Part shown: positions 50,171-63,215 of the stretch, piece after piece | How the letters are laid out: each line of letters begins with the position of its first letter | Numbering within the stretch: position 1 is the stretch's first letter | Assembly (NCBI GenBank): GCA_013399115.1 | Contig: VXAA01001241.1 | Location: 634,699-698,698, forward strand | Length of the DNA: 64,000 nucleotides | From: Anseranas semipalmata | Lineage: Eukaryota > Chordata > Aves > Anseriformes > Anseranatidae | Direction: 5' to 3' | The notes under the pieces: model-generated | What the model was told of the DNA's origin: nothing | Database searches by the model: none | The model's input: the letters and a program-made list of their open reading frames with translations, nothing else | Position numbers and translations under genes: made by a program

Positions 50171-52079
50171 GGTGAGCAGTTAAAATAAGGCAGCAACTCA
50201 GTAGTCCTGTTCAGCAAAAACTTCCTTATCTGAAGTTATTCATCTGTGTCACCTAAATGATATTTTTCTTTGAAACTCATTCCTGAATATAAACATCAAT
50301 ATTCTGATAGCTAAATAATTTTGTATCATTAAATGACATCAGAAACAGTCCCTGGCGTTTTGGAACATTTTTCTATGCATGATCAAAGACAGATATTGTT
50401 CACACATCTGTAGCATAAATTTATAAGTTAATTTTCAGGACACTGTTACATGTTAGAATAGTTATTCTAACTTTCCGGAAGCTTTGGTAGAAATGACCAG
50501 CAGATACAGTAACCTGAGGTTCTTGATATCTGCTTAGGTAGAAAACTATTGCATCACTTACATTTTATTCCAAATACATTTGAAATGAGATAAACTTAGC
50601 AAGATTATTCAGAAATGTAAAAGATTATTCAATACTGTTCTGCATTCTTCGTTTCAGTGCAATAAGAGAAAACTATTAAGAGGGACCAGTTAATGCAGCA
50701 TAAAAATGATGCATGAAATGTGACATCTCTTTAACATTGAGAGAAAACACTTCCCTCCATTGAGTGCTTTACACTAAATGCAAAATATTGACACAGCCCT
50801 ATTATACCAAACAATAGGCTTCTTTCAGAAAGATAATTTTATAGAAGGGGTAGTATCATGTGATCTTATTAATATTTATGAAATATGATAACAGAAAAAA
50901 GGGAATTGGGATAGCGCTGCTATCTTTATAGACCCTATCCATTTCAGCTTCAAAATGTTTTTCATTTCACACATCAGACACTAATTAGCAAATATCTAAT
51001 TAGTGTTAGAAGAGTAATCGCTCATGGGAGTTGTTGAGGCTTTGAGCTTTCATGCATGCAGAAGTAGTGCCACTTTAGGTACGTTTGTTAAGGTACAGTA
51101 ACTTTAACTTTTATTTTTTTCTGAACTGTGTGAATTAAAATAAAAAGCCAAATTAAGCTCCAATCACTGGGGTTGGGAGAATGACTGTACCAAAGAATGA
51201 GGCAAGATCCAGAAAAGTAAAAATATAGGTATTCTGAAACTTCTGCAGATGCTGGTAGATTGGGTGGACAGAACAGAATGTAATATCAATTTGATTTGGT
51301 TTTACTTCCCAGATAAAAAAATGTCTGTACTGTTCCTATTTATGAAGTAGGTAACTATATATATCCTGAATCCGTTGGAAACAATACAGGTAATGATGGA
51401 ATAATCAGAATACTTTAGGAATACTCCATTTTGAAGTTTTATAGTTCACGTATGTCATGTTGATAAGTTTCTTGTTATGATAGCTAATTACTAATAGCTA
51501 CGGTTTTTTTTGTTGTTTTGCATTTTCCTTTGTAAAACAGACATGCATTCTATATAAACATCACCTACCTTGCTAATAATTTGTCATAAAGTAGATTAGT
51601 AAAGTATTTTTGCTAGAAGATAGATAGTACTCAGTATGTAGCATTAAGCTTCTGGCATTAAAATTACAAACATGCAAGAAAAAATAAAAACAACTATTTT
51701 TTATTCCTGGTTTTGGCGACATTTCGAAGTGCAGTCTAATGTAATATAAGCAGGAGTCCAATTTTTTTAAGTAACCATACTGTAGGAGTTGTACCTATGA
51801 CAATAACCTTAAGGATAAAATACTTGTATACTGTTTAGATATGCAACAAAATATTAAAAAGTGCTGGAGGACTGACAAATTAGGCTTGTCTGATGCTACA
51901 GAATTTGATAACAATGCAACCATTTTTGCTGAACTTTCTGAAAATGAAATGTCTGTTTCTATCGAATGAGTGCCTTCTAATTCATACTTGTGTACTATGA
52001 ATTTAATTTTAGAGATAATATAGGTTCAGAATGTAGCTCTTAAATGGACAGAGAAAAAGCAATTCGTCTGTGATCTCCA
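50171..52079. other. AT-rich stretch without a recognised gene
   Basis: No repeats or ORFs of note. Confidence 0.55.
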
Positions 52080-52460
52080 TTAAATTGATTTCCATTTCAG
52101 TGGAAATGGCTCGTGCAGACGTTTCCGCTCTCCTCAGTGGAATGTTTCCTCCAAATGATGCGATATTTGCACGATATCAAGTTGCCATACTATCCAGAGT
52201 CTGGTTCCTAAATATTAGAGAAACTGAGTAGTCTATTTTGTTGAATGAGGTGCATGGAAAACAGATGAAAATAAATAGCATACAAGCTGGAATTGGTGAT
52301 GTTTTTTCTTCAATTCAGGCAGCCAGATCCACATGAGGCTTACACCTTTATCACAAGTTTATTAATAAAGCCATCAATATATCAACAGCACCTACTGTAC
52401 CACAGGAGCAGTGATTATCAACTGTTTGATCTAGTGTCAGCTTTTTAAAAATCTTATCCA
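52080..52460. promoter_or_regulatory. Candidate conserved non-coding element with a short perfect hairpin
   Basis: It opens with a perfect 7-bp inverted repeat (CCATTTC at 52092-52098, GAAATGG at 52103-52109, 4-nt loop). CpG-bearing words follow (gctcgtgcagacg, tttccgctc, gatgcgatatttgcacgat), then homeodomain-like words (tttattaataaagc, catcaatatatc). No repeat or ORF signature. Confidence 0.28.
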
Positions 52461-53064
52461 TTGTACTGCTGAGCGAAGTATTTATCCCCAGTATTTATTT
52501 CCCAGTATTCAAAACCAGTCAACTCTTAATTCCAGGTTTTGATTTTATGCTGCTTTCTATCTTAGCTTCTTTTTGAGACTGCTGCATATTACTAAATCAC
52601 TGTCACTGAATACATCCAAAATTTTTAAACATGAATGAAAATGTAAGTGTAAAAAACAGTGCTTAGATTATAAAGACTGTGTGAGGATGTAATAAAAATG
52701 TTGGAAAAAAATCTAAAGTTTTGAAAGAGACCTCTGGAAAATGAAGTATATTTAGGAGACTGTATTTCTCTGCATTGAATCCAGGAAAATGGGAAAACAA
52801 GTGTGTTTTCAGGAGGCTTCTACGCTTAACGCCATTACTGGAAATTGAGTGATTTACACTGGTATGGTCTGCTGATGTTCTTAGAACTTAAGGGGGCATA
52901 TCAGCACATCTTTCTCATCAACAAAATGCTGCACAAATAGTTTGCATAAAGGCAAGCTTTCCATATATTGTGACTTTTCAGCTGCTGGTTACAATAATGA
53001 TACTTAGCTGTTGCATGCAGCTTTTAGTCAGTAGCTGCAAAGCATTCCTGCAGAAGAGGTAAGC
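52461..53064. other. AT-rich stretch without a recognised gene
   Basis: Nothing recognised. Confidence 0.55.
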
Positions 53065-53170
53065 GTCATTATCTCCATTTACAGATGAGAACTTTGAGGA
53101 AGAGGGAGTCAAAAGTCTTGAAGCAAATTTGGGAATACAACCAACTTTTCCAACCTCCCGCCTATTTCTC
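53065..53170 (+). repeat. MIR-like ancient SINE relic
   Basis: The run gtcattatctccatttacag, atgagaactttgaggaagag, then gtcaaaagtcttgaagcaaa and tttgggaatacaacc follows the MIR body (cattatccccattttacag, atgaggaaactgaggcacag, gttaagtgacttgcccaagg, tgggattcaaaccc). Diverged but collinear. Confidence 0.6.
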
Positions 53171-56100
53171 TAGTCACCTGTCCTCACTACTGTAGTATCT
53201 ATTAGAAACAAAGAGTTTCTGAACCCTACCCTAATATTAGAGCGTGTAGTGCTGTTTTTAGGTCAACGATCTTGCTTTAGAGGTTTTCCTTGGTTTTAAG
53301 GCTGTGATTGGTCAGGAATTGCTACACAATAGGTAGAATGCATAATGCATTTTAGCATTTTGAACTCTTCTTTTTAATATAGATATTTGGGTTTAGTTTG
53401 AACTTAGTAGATGCATGAGAAAAAAAATCAACACGAGGGTTTTCTTGTGTTGAATAATAATTTTTTGTTGGCTTTTGGATTTTGTTTCTGTGTTTGTTTA
53501 AACTTGGGGGGGAGACATTTCTCTTGCATTCTTTGTGTTTGGCAGAGTAGGACATGTTTGGCAGGACAGGAATTTTTTTAGTCTTTTGGAGAATGTCTTA
53601 AAACACCAGCCTGTGGTGAAAGAAGAATCCGTTGATAGCGGGTATTCTGTAGGACTCTGTCTTTCTTCTTTCCTCAAAGACTGAGCTAATCGCTGTGTCA
53701 ACTTGAGTGTCCCAATTTATAACTCAACACCCTTAGGCTTTATTCCTGCTCCCCTTCCAAGTAATTGACATGTCGATGAAAATGCAGGAGCAACCCCCCA
53801 CAGGTAATAGGGACACTGAGACACTGCTGTTATCTCCTCTTCAAAGGATCCCTGGAAATGCCCTCAACTGATCCATTGCTGAATGCCACCTTTTACTTTG
53901 TGTCAATCCAGGAGCAAGAAGGTTTTCTTTTTTTTTTTTTTTTTTTGTAACCAACATGCCATTACATATGCAAAGATTTATTATTCTGTATTGATTATAT
54001 GCAGCAGAACAATATGCAAAAGGAAAATAGTCAGTGTTGTTGAATCATTATACTAGTCAAACCAAAAGTAACAATAAAGAATACCTTCGATAGGAACGGT
54101 TTGCAGAGTTTGTAAAAAGATTTCTGTCAACTTAAACAGATGGAGTCAAATTTGTAAACGTCAGCTTGTGTTAGGTTTTGCAGGTGTTTGACATCTGTCT
54201 CAAATATTTGATGGCATTTCCACACAGCCTAATCAGCATGTTCAAAAATCAAAAATGCATATATAAAGCAACAATGACCAGATCATAAGTATGAACCATA
54301 AATAAATGTTTGATATCTCATGATGATTACTATCTGTGGGAAAACTCTGCTCATCACCAGGTTTTCATTTGATTTTTCTTCTCCTATTGTAAAGATATAC
54401 TATACTATACTGATGTACTGCCATAACATACTTAATAGATTTAGGCAAAACTGTTATTTTGGGATCATTATTTACATTATTTCCTACTCTTTAGCTTATA
54501 GTCTCCTTATGTTCTTAACCACTCTCTGTTGTAAAAGCAATTCCACAAATTTCAAAACCTTTTCTATGTCACCTCAGGGTATGGCTTTACCAAGGGAAGA
54601 AAATCTATTCCTTTGATTTGACTTTTCAATTTTGATTCTTGAGAAACTTTGTTTTGAATAACCTGAATGTACATAGAATTTTTCTACTCTTTTTATTTTA
54701 CGTTACAACAAAGAAAAAATATTTTGGGAATAGACTATTTTATTTTGTCTTCCAGAATTTGTTGGGTTATCATTAATATTATTCAGCTTGTAGAAATTAT
54801 GTATTGCCATACTATTTCTTAATCAAAAGTGGGACATACAATTAACAGAAAAGTTAAAAGATCCAACCCAAATGCTTCTTTAAAAAAGAGGAGTTGAAAC
54901 TCAGTCAGGGTAAGGAAATAATAGGGGTCTACTTGGTAAAAGGTGACTTGATAAAGAATCCTGGGCAGCTGAATATTGTTCCTGGGAAAGCATGCATTCC
55001 ATTTTCAAAACTGTAAATTTTAAGTCTGTATACTATTTCACAAATACATTGTCTTGCCACAATATATAGATCACAACTAAAACAGTGTAATTTATATAAG
55101 CATATAAGCATAAATCAGAGAGAGCAATTACAAGTACCCTTTCATGAATTATGTTTGTTTCATACCTATTCAGTACATTAACATAGTTGATCCTCAATAT
55201 TTAGAGATCAAGTAGCCTTAGCAAACTCATTTTATACTTCAGCAATAGGTTTTCAAGCTTGTTGGTTGAATGGTAGGTTTTTTTTTTTTTGTAAATGAAC
55301 AGTCACTATTTCCTGATCTCCCAAGTAATTTAATCTATTTATTTTCTATTTCCTCTTCCATAAAATGGGAAGAAGAGTACTACATGCAAATACAATATAA
55401 ATACACAACAGTTTTTGCCACTTGTGAGATTCAGAATGGATGTATCCCACTGTGTTGTACTGGTTTTAGGAAGATTTCTCCATTGTGTTAAGCTTCTCTT
55501 TATGCAGTGCAACCCACCGAAGTCATAAAACCATCAAAAATGTTTATGATGGCGACTGAATTCCAAAACTTCCTGAGATTGTAGGTAATTGCGCTATCAG
55601 CAACAGCTTTAGTTAAGCTATAGTTACTCCAGTTTCTTCTACAACCAACACATAACCAGAATGAAACTCTTTTGCAGAGGTATATATGGAGTATGACAAT
55701 ATACTCAACATACAAAAACTTGTATTTAGGATATGCAAAGCAAAATTAAAAAAAAAAAATCCTAGGTCCATACTTAACCATATGATAATAAGATTTGGAA
55801 GACTCTGTATGGGTTTTAGGAGATCATCTAATTTATTTCTCTCATGTAAATTAATGCTTTTAACATACAGTCACAAATAATTTTCTTTTATTCCAGACTG
55901 TAATGTAAATGATAGTGTATCAGTTTTATTATCCCTGGATGTGTTTACTTGCTTGATCAGAATTACGACCAGGTGGTACCATCTTCTCACAATAATTTTA
56001 CTTCCCTTTGAATGAGAATGGCTCATTTGAAGTTTGTGAAAGGCATATCCGTATGGAATTCATAGGATTTCATGTTGTGATACAGCACGAAGGCTTGCTA

Positions 56101-56914
56101 GAAATTGCCTGTTTCAGGCTGATGATGCAAAACTAGACATCTGTTAAATTAACATCTATCTAACATTTTTGCCTTTCAGTCAAATGTATTCAAAAAATTT
56201 AAATCTTTTTTAGCTGTCAAAACAATCTGTCACAAGATATTTATTTTTTTGTATAATGGGTTACTTAAGGAAAGCAGCATATGGTTGAATGAGCTGCACC
56301 TATGCTGCAGCTTTCGCAGATCTCTACTACCTAAAAACTACTGGATAATATACGTACTTTAATGATCACTTTTGAAAATTTGAATAAGTAAAGCAGAACT
56401 ATATATATGTTTAAGTTATTAGATCCCTTTCCAATTTGTGTTTAAAGAGGAAAAAGAAAGAAAGAAAGAAAACCAAACTTCTGCTGTTAATTTTTGGTTA
56501 AAATCTTAAAAAATGTCTTCCTGCCTTTTTGTCTTAAAACAGTCCATAGGATGATAAATACTTTCCTGCAACAAGTCACGGTGTGAACAACCCTGTATTC
56601 ACCTGCAAGTTTGTTTCTTTGCTTAATTTAGGACATTCATTACTTCTGACATAGAGGAGGATATAACAACACATTATCAGTCACAATTATGTATAATTTT
56701 AATAAAATCACTAATAATAGATCCTAATAATAACTGAATCAGAAAAAAAAAAAAAGCCTTCAACACAATATTTACTGCTGTATTGTGCTGGATTCCATCA
56801 AAATATGGCTTGTGTAGCTTGCTAACATACATGGTATGCTTTTTACCCCTTTCAGTCATGTAGCAGTCTGCCCTGTCCTACCCTGCAATAATACTACTGT
56901 GATTTTTCCAGATG
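53171..56914. other. AT-rich stretch without a recognised gene
   Basis: T run at about 53930-53946, ATACT triplication near 54396-54411, and the AAAG microsatellite at 56451-56472. The segment 55500-55680 is non-repetitive with CpGs (caccgaagtc, ggcgactg, attgcgctatc) and may be regulatory. A 98-codon frame at 54320-54616 is not recognised. Confidence 0.45.
56451..56472. repeat. (AAAG)n microsatellite
   Basis: Four to five AAAG units. Confidence 0.85.
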
Positions 56915-56990
56915 AAATTCATAGTGAAATCCTGCCCTCATTAAAGTCAGTGGGCCTGCTACATCTAAATCAGTGAAACCTAAATGGGCT
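56915..56990. repeat. Ancient CR1/L3-type repeat relic
   Basis: gtgaaatcctgccctcattaaagtcagtggg matches the widespread old reptile/bird motif gtgaaatcctggccccattgaagtcaatggg. The flanks are eroded. Confidence 0.5.
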
Positions 56991-59900
56991 GCTTACTTTA
57001 CTGTATGTTCTAATAGATAGACACACTAGGATTCCAATGTTAGAGCTGTTTTAATTTTTTCTTTCAGACAAATTTATTTGTGTACATTTCTTCTACTCTT
57101 AGGTTTTGATTTATGTTTGCTTGAACAATGGTTTTTTGTTTTGCTTTGCTTTTTTTAAGTCCCACAGCACATAAAAAGCGTGTGTGAATATGAGATACTT
57201 TGCTCTGGGAATAGTCAGTAGCTTTGTAGAACGGGTGAGATTGGAAGTACTGAGGATGTGACATACTTCACCTCTGGGGAGACAAGAAATGTATCACCCA
57301 CACCACTACAGCCCTTCAGGGAACATCTCGTGTTGCTCATTCATGGTGTAGTTTTGCGTTTCATTTCAAAGTGGGAAGAGCGCTGTATAAAAATATTGCA
57401 ATAAATCACTGTAATTCATTAGTTATTAATAGATTTTTTTCAAGTGCCCCAAAGGATTATCTTTGGGCTTCCATGTCAGTATATTTTCAGACACGGCATT
57501 TGAACATGGAGAACATATGGGGACATACACTGCAGAAGTCATTCACTTAAATGTCACTTTTATGTTAGATTCATCATCTAATTTTAATATATTGAATGCT
57601 ATGAATATGTTTAATTGTAGTTTGCTTTACAGTAAGTTGTATTTCTTACTACTGAATGCAACCAAAATACATACATGTTAATTATAATTCTTGTTTCTTT
57701 GTTTTTTTAAAGATAGTTTTTTTGTTTTGTTTTAAGAAATATGCTCTGTGTATAACATGCTCTAGAAACTAAGTTTTTTGGGGAGATTTTAGAAAGAAGT
57801 TTACTTCAGTAAAGACTTAAATACAGTGAGATAAATGGTGCTAGCATCAGAGGAACAGTAAAATGAAAACTTTTCAGGTCACGTTGTAAACATTGCTAGA
57901 GCCCTATTGATTCCAGTGGAGCTTAGAGCATTTTAGGACTTGGCACGTAGGAATGAAAAAAAAAAGAACGACTACAGCTGAGCATCGCCAGGCAGCAGTA
58001 CCCCCTGTTCCCTGCACCCACTCACAGTAGCTCTGCTTTCCTCCTCCCTTGTCTGCCCTGCAGCAAGCTGGGGGCACGCCGCAGGCTCCCTCAGGCTCGG
58101 AGCAGGATGGGTGCTGCTCGGTACACGCATGCCGTGTGTGGCCAGTAGGCCTATTACAACAGGCAGCCGTGAATTGCCTTCAGTCGCGTCAAAACCCTTC
58201 TGTCAGTAGGGACAACAACTTTGGACCCTTTTCTGTATTCATCTTACAGGTTTTGTGAAGCTTTTAGGAATTTCAGACCTTTGAGAATCCATGACATTTG
58301 TGTGTAACTAGCTAACTAAATATTTCAAGGAGGGACTGACAGATAGGCAGATTTCCTCAGAGAGAGTAAAAATGTACCAATGTTAATGCCTGATTTCTAA
58401 AGCCATTTCAAGCTCAAAAGAAAGGAATTTGGTCTTCATTATGGAAACTATAATTTCCATTTACTCTTCATTATTGCTACTGTGTCTAGTCTTTAAGAGT
58501 CATAAAATACTTTGACTGTACGATAATTTTAAAGTATTGATATTTTTAGGTGCAACAGACTGTGACAAGCCTGAGCATGAGCCTTGTCTTTTCTGGGCAG
58601 TGGTACATTGGCTATAACCTTTAGCAAAGGTGATAATGATCTTTACAGCCTCAGGGCTGTACTGAAAGTCCACTATTGGAGCAAGAAAAGTAGATATTTA
58701 TGTGAATCTTTAGTTGTTTTTTTTTTTTTTTTTCTACACTGCTTAATAAAATGAAACCTATGATTTTGTTTGATATGCTAATAGTAGTCCCTTCTGTTTG
58801 TTAGGGAAATCCTTATTATGTTCCAGCACTCCAGGGCTTTATTCTGATCTGACATTGCCTAAAGTGAATCAATTGATCCTAATGTCCCGTGATGCAAGCA
58901 CTGCCTGTCAGAGCCCCTAAGAGTGAAGGGTCATTAAAAGTCTCCAGCTTGCCAGTGCCGAGCCATGCCTTCTGTCCTGGGCTGCTGTCGCCCTGCGCAC
59001 TGCCACGTCTCTTACTCTCCCTCATAACCCTTTGTCTGTAGCTTCCTCTTCACCTTCCTCCCACCTCTGCAAAAGGTACTGCTGGCCAAAGACAGATGGC
59101 TGGCTTTTCTGAAAACTCCTCTGGGAAATGGACAGTGTGTTTTTTTGCCCAGATTGAAACTGAGAAGAACATACCACTGCTAACTGCGGCTCAACACTCC
59201 CTGTTACCTACAGCTGGATTACATGTGTTCTGAGCTCCGAGCTGCACCTAACAGGTATATATATTTTCACCGGTTGGCTGCCCATAAGCACCAGGACAGA
59301 CTGGATAGGATGTGTTGTCTTTCAGCCACTGGCAGGCCGATCAATGGAATTTTTTTCTTTCTGACTACAAAATTGTGCTGGCCTGTTAGGAAATACTATT
59401 TCAGCTAGGGAAAAAACAATGCAAACAGTAAACCCCTGAACCCTCCAATGTTCCGAAGTATAGGTGATGTTTCTCTAGGCATAGGTACAAAAAAAATCTG
59501 AAGAGTAAGAAAATGATTTTATAGTGTTTTTACCTTAAAACAGGAATGGGATCCTGGCTTTCCCTTTATCCCTCTCTTCTGATTTTGTCTTTGTTTGTTT
59601 GTTTTTAATAAGTACTGTTCTGAAGAAGCGGATTTGGGGAGCACTGTGCTGAGAGCAAAAGGATTATTTCAAAGGCTTGTTGCTGAATATTGTTTATAGG
59701 AGTTTCATGTTCCAGGAGCCTTCTGAAGTCATCTCAGTGATTCACTTCCATAATATATTCATATTTGCTAGAATGAAACCTTGCTCTATCTTGAGGAGAA
59801 ATGTCCCTTAGAGTCCTTTAACTAGTGCAGTGGTTCCCAGTCTTTTCTAGATGAAACCTTACCATAGAAAATTGGCAATGACATTTCTCCTAGCTTGATC

Positions 59901-60461
59901 TAGCTTGGTGTCCTCCCATTCTCACCAGGACTCCTGCTCTTCCTCACTTCTTCCTCTGTGTCTCAGGATTGCTGCAGCTGCTTCCTTGGTTGTCTATGCT
60001 GAGACTCCTGCTGCTTTCTTCTTGACCTAACCGGCTCTGCTGCAGCCCAACAGGAGAGCTAGCAAGTCACAGTGCTAAGTCCAAATGATTCACGCTGACT
60101 CTAAATGGGGCTTTTGAAGGCATTTCAGAGCTGTGTTTGCTAGCATAGTTTCCTTCCAGCATTTCCTTTTGTAGCATATTTTCCGTGCAATAAGACTTGT
60201 AAGTTGGCCGAAGCAAGGTGCATGGGTGCCGTGCCGTGCCCTACCTGTCATATAAGCATCATGCCTCAGCAGGTGGGGAACTATTACACTTGTGCCTGTG
60301 GCATTAAAAATAATTATGATCATAATCATCTTTGGGAATACATGAATATTGTTTTCTTACATGTGTATTAGGTTAACACTTTGCCAAATAATTATAATTA
60401 TCAACTTGAAAATTTTATGTAAACATTAGTTATTAAAACCTTAAATGGTGCTATAAGGTAT
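56991..60461. other. Mostly AT-rich stretch without a recognised gene
   Basis: A second faint CR1/L3-like relic may lie at 57893-57950 (gccctattgattccagtgg). GC-rich patches occur at 57975-58150 and 58940-59060 after A runs. T run at 58715-58733. No coding signal. Confidence 0.45.
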
Positions 60462-60595
60462 CATTACCACCATTATTTAAACAAAAAATTGACCACGTTT
60501 CCCATGTTCCAGCAGTGAATCACAAGCTGAGATGCAATTTGAACTCCAGAGCTCTTGTTTCACTTACGGACTTTGCATGCTTTAACAAACGGACT
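60462..60595 (+). repeat. MIR-like ancient SINE relic
   Basis: attaccaccattatttaaac, then a degraded middle, then gcagtgaatcacaagctgag, atgcaatttgaactccagag and ctcttgtttcac follow the MIR order (attatccccattttaca, agtaagtggcagagctggga, tttgaacccaggtctc). Confidence 0.5.
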
Positions 60596-62439
60596 CCCAG
60601 GAGTTGAATGCAACTTTTCTGATCAATAAAAATATTATTGTTTACGTTTTTTTTCAAGTAATTACACTAGAGATGAGTTATTAGTACTAGCCATGTGGTT
60701 TTGGAGGTGTTTTTTATTACTGCAAGTAAAATATTTTTTGGATCTGGAATGACTTCTGTAAGTGTATTAGTAATTGTAACCTTAGGTGTTGTTTTGTGCT
60801 TTCAAATTACTGAAGCAAGATATTATCTGAAAAGTGAAAAACCATGTTAGAATGCTGTTGGAAGTTAAACTCAAGTGGCAAAGAAATGTCATACATAGTT
60901 GAGTATAATCATGTTTCTGTATAGGATGTTATTTTTGTATATTGTTTTGGTCTGTTTATAACCATTAAGAAGGAATTATGCATAGTAATGTGTTTAGATT
61001 CGAAGGAATTTATTTGGCCTGCACATTACAATTTTTATTTGTTGTTTCACTGTAGGACAGCATATGGAGTCATTATCCGCTTAATAAATGAAATAGATGC
61101 AACCTCCCTTTCCACTCGGTGTCTGTTGGTATGGGGGAAGGTAGCATCTGTCACCTGTACAGACTGAGAAATGGAGGTTTGGTCAGGGCTCTCATTTCTG
61201 CCTTCTCCAAGGACGGCTGTCTTTTTTGTTTTTGGTTTTTTTTTTCTTACTGCCTAGAACAACAAACCTTTCCTAGGAACGCATAGGTGATGCAATGGCA
61301 ATGTCCGCTTGCAGTGGTAAAGAGAGCACACTCCTGTCCCTTATGGCCCATGTATGTGATGTTCTTCAGCGTATAATGGCTGGCATGTGGCACGTTTAGA
61401 ATCTGGGAGGTGCATGTGAGAAAGTGTGGAAGATGTAACTGAGGAAGTAAGTTCAATGTACTTTGAGGTCATAAGGGAACTAGCTGAGGTAAGATTCCAT
61501 GTAATTGCTTTGCTTAAAGATTGCAATGGTTGAATATTGAGCAAGCTCGTTGTAGCCGGAGCAAAAACATTTCCATGTTTGCACATTGTTCTTTGGAACA
61601 TGTACTGATTCTGCATGTCCCTGTCTCCCTCTGTTGTTCACTTTCCTACTCTTTTTTTGTGTGCTTTTTGACGCGTTATATTTTTGCTGAATTGTAATCA
61701 AGTGGCTAACAGGGCAACTAAATTTTAATAAGGTTTTATTTGATTATAACAATTTGAAGCTTTTGGTTCTGATTGGACTCATTTTTTCACTCTGCAGTGA
61801 TGTAGTTAGAAATTCACTGGAATCCTGTATTAAAAATTGTTAATCTAAAGTGAAAACTACATACCTTAATTGTTCATTCATATTACCAGCAGCTATCGGC
61901 TGCATTCATTGTGCTTTTTATGCATGAGCAAAGCTCACAGCCTATACCTAGCTCTCAAAGAAAATAAAAGATCTGTTTCTTCAGGCACCTACAGCACCAG
62001 CCCTGTCACGCTGATGGCTGTGGCTAGACAGAATTGCCATTAGTGTTAGCCCTTTGGCATCGCTTTTTGATCAGTGAGCCCTGCTGAGCTGCTCCGCTAT
62101 TCCTTGCACATCAGAGCCGCACCAGTATCCAGAGCATCTCTCTGCTCTCTTCTTTCCGGAGCTCTTTCCCAGTTCAGGCATTGCCAGTTCAGGTTTACGT
62201 CAAAGACTGCTCTTCTCTCTAGCCTTTCCTCAGGAGGGCCCAGTTCCAGTGTTTCGGGTCCAGCCTCACATGGCCACGACACGATTTGCTGGCGCCCAAA
62301 AGTTACTTGAGTTCATCTGACTAACTGGTAGGCTGGGCAGTCGTCCGAGAAGTTCTTGGGCTTTTTCATACCTTCGCCTTCCTCTTCTGGCACAGGATGT
62401 TCATTTTTTCTTGATTCCCGTAAAACCCTGGCGCTAGAA
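60596..62439. other. AT-rich stretch leading into the CpG island
   Basis: No gene. GC rises gradually from about 61.98 kb. Overlapping short frames at 61247-61701 on minus are not recognised. Confidence 0.5.
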
Positions 62440-62608
62440 CCCCTCCTTCGGCGGGGTGGCACGTTCGGGGGCAGTGCCCGACCCTGCCCGCTCCCTCAGC
62501 TGTGTGGGAGCGAACCGCCCCGGGCTGCAGCCCCCCTGCGAGGGGCACTCATCGCCGCCCCGCCCGGCTCCCAGGTGCTGCCCCTCAGGCGGCTGCGGGG
62601 GTGGCCGC

Positions 62609-62665
62609 CCTCGCGCCCAACGGCCCCCCTCGCGCCCAACCGCCACCCTCGCGCCCAACGGCCGG
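62609..62665. repeat. Three 19-bp tandem copies in the CpG island
   Basis: cctcgcgcccaac plus six variable bases, repeated at 62609, 62628 and 62647. Confidence 0.9.
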
Positions 62666-62688
62666 CTCGGGCCGGGCCGTGGCGGCAG

Positions 62689-62691
62689 NNN
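62689..62691. other. Assembly gap of three N
   Basis: Three undetermined bases inside the GC-richest part. The true length of missing sequence may differ, so reading frames across it are meaningless. Confidence 0.95.
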
Positions 62692-62976
62692 CGGGGATTC
62701 TCCTCCGGGAGGGCGGCGGCCGCGCTGCTGGGCGGGGAGCGGGGTGCGGCCGGGCGGTGGCTGCGGCCCCGCGGCTGCCAGTCGGGGGTTTCCTCAGGAG
62801 CGAGGCTGCGCTTGTACCTTCTGCGTTTTAATGCGAGTAAAGCAGCCGCCCAACCGAAGCGAACCCAGGGTTTTCTTCAGAGACCCTTCCTTCGCCTTTC
62901 CTCAGTCTTCGGGCGGGTGCTGAATTCACTCGCGTGCAACGCGCAGGCCGAGGGGGCGGCGAGGCGGGGGCCGGGC

Positions 62977-63003
62977 AGCGGAGCGGAGCGGAGCGGAGCG
63001 GAG
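62977..63003. repeat. (AGCGG)n pentamer array
   Basis: Just over five perfect AGCGG units in the promoter-like island. Confidence 0.95.
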
Positions 63004-63215
63004 GGTCGTTCCGGCCCGAGCCACGGGCAGCCGGCCCCGGTGCCCGGCGGACTCCGCCCTGAAGCGGTGCCCGCGCTCAGTGCGCGCCCTGTTGGGGCTG
63101 GAAGCATCCAGAGGGAACCCCCGGCCCCTGTGTAGGCACCGCCCGTGCGGCTGCGTTCAGCTCAGCTGTAACGGCCCCGGGGGCAAAGCGGAGTGCTGGT
63201 AGCTGGCTGGTGTCC

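Larger units (their letters stand above)
62440..63215. promoter_or_regulatory. Strong CpG island, putative promoter
   Basis: About 0.8 kb of very high GC with dense CpG, in sharp contrast to the rest of the window. GC boxes (gggggcgg and ggcggggg, 62951-62970) sit beside an AGCGG pentamer array; no TATA box is evident. This is the layout of a vertebrate CpG-island promoter. Direction is unclear. On plus only weak donors follow (ctg/gtagct near 63199). On minus a very good donor (ccg/gtaagc, 63227/63226) lies just inside the right edge. Frames of up to 259 codons span the island but are artefacts of stop-poor GC DNA and one contains the N gap. No downstream gene is recognisable. Confidence 0.8.

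Noticed and set aside
62290..62305. tggcgcccaa, the first bases of a lysine-tRNA primer-binding site as found in retroviruses
   Set aside because: Only ten bases match, there is no LTR end (CA) in front and no gag-like sequence behind. GC-rich context explains it.
62356..63135. 259-codon plus frame, with other long frames on both strands of the CpG island
   Set aside because: Stop codons are rare at this GC content, frames are open in several phases, one crosses the N gap, and no protein features are seen.
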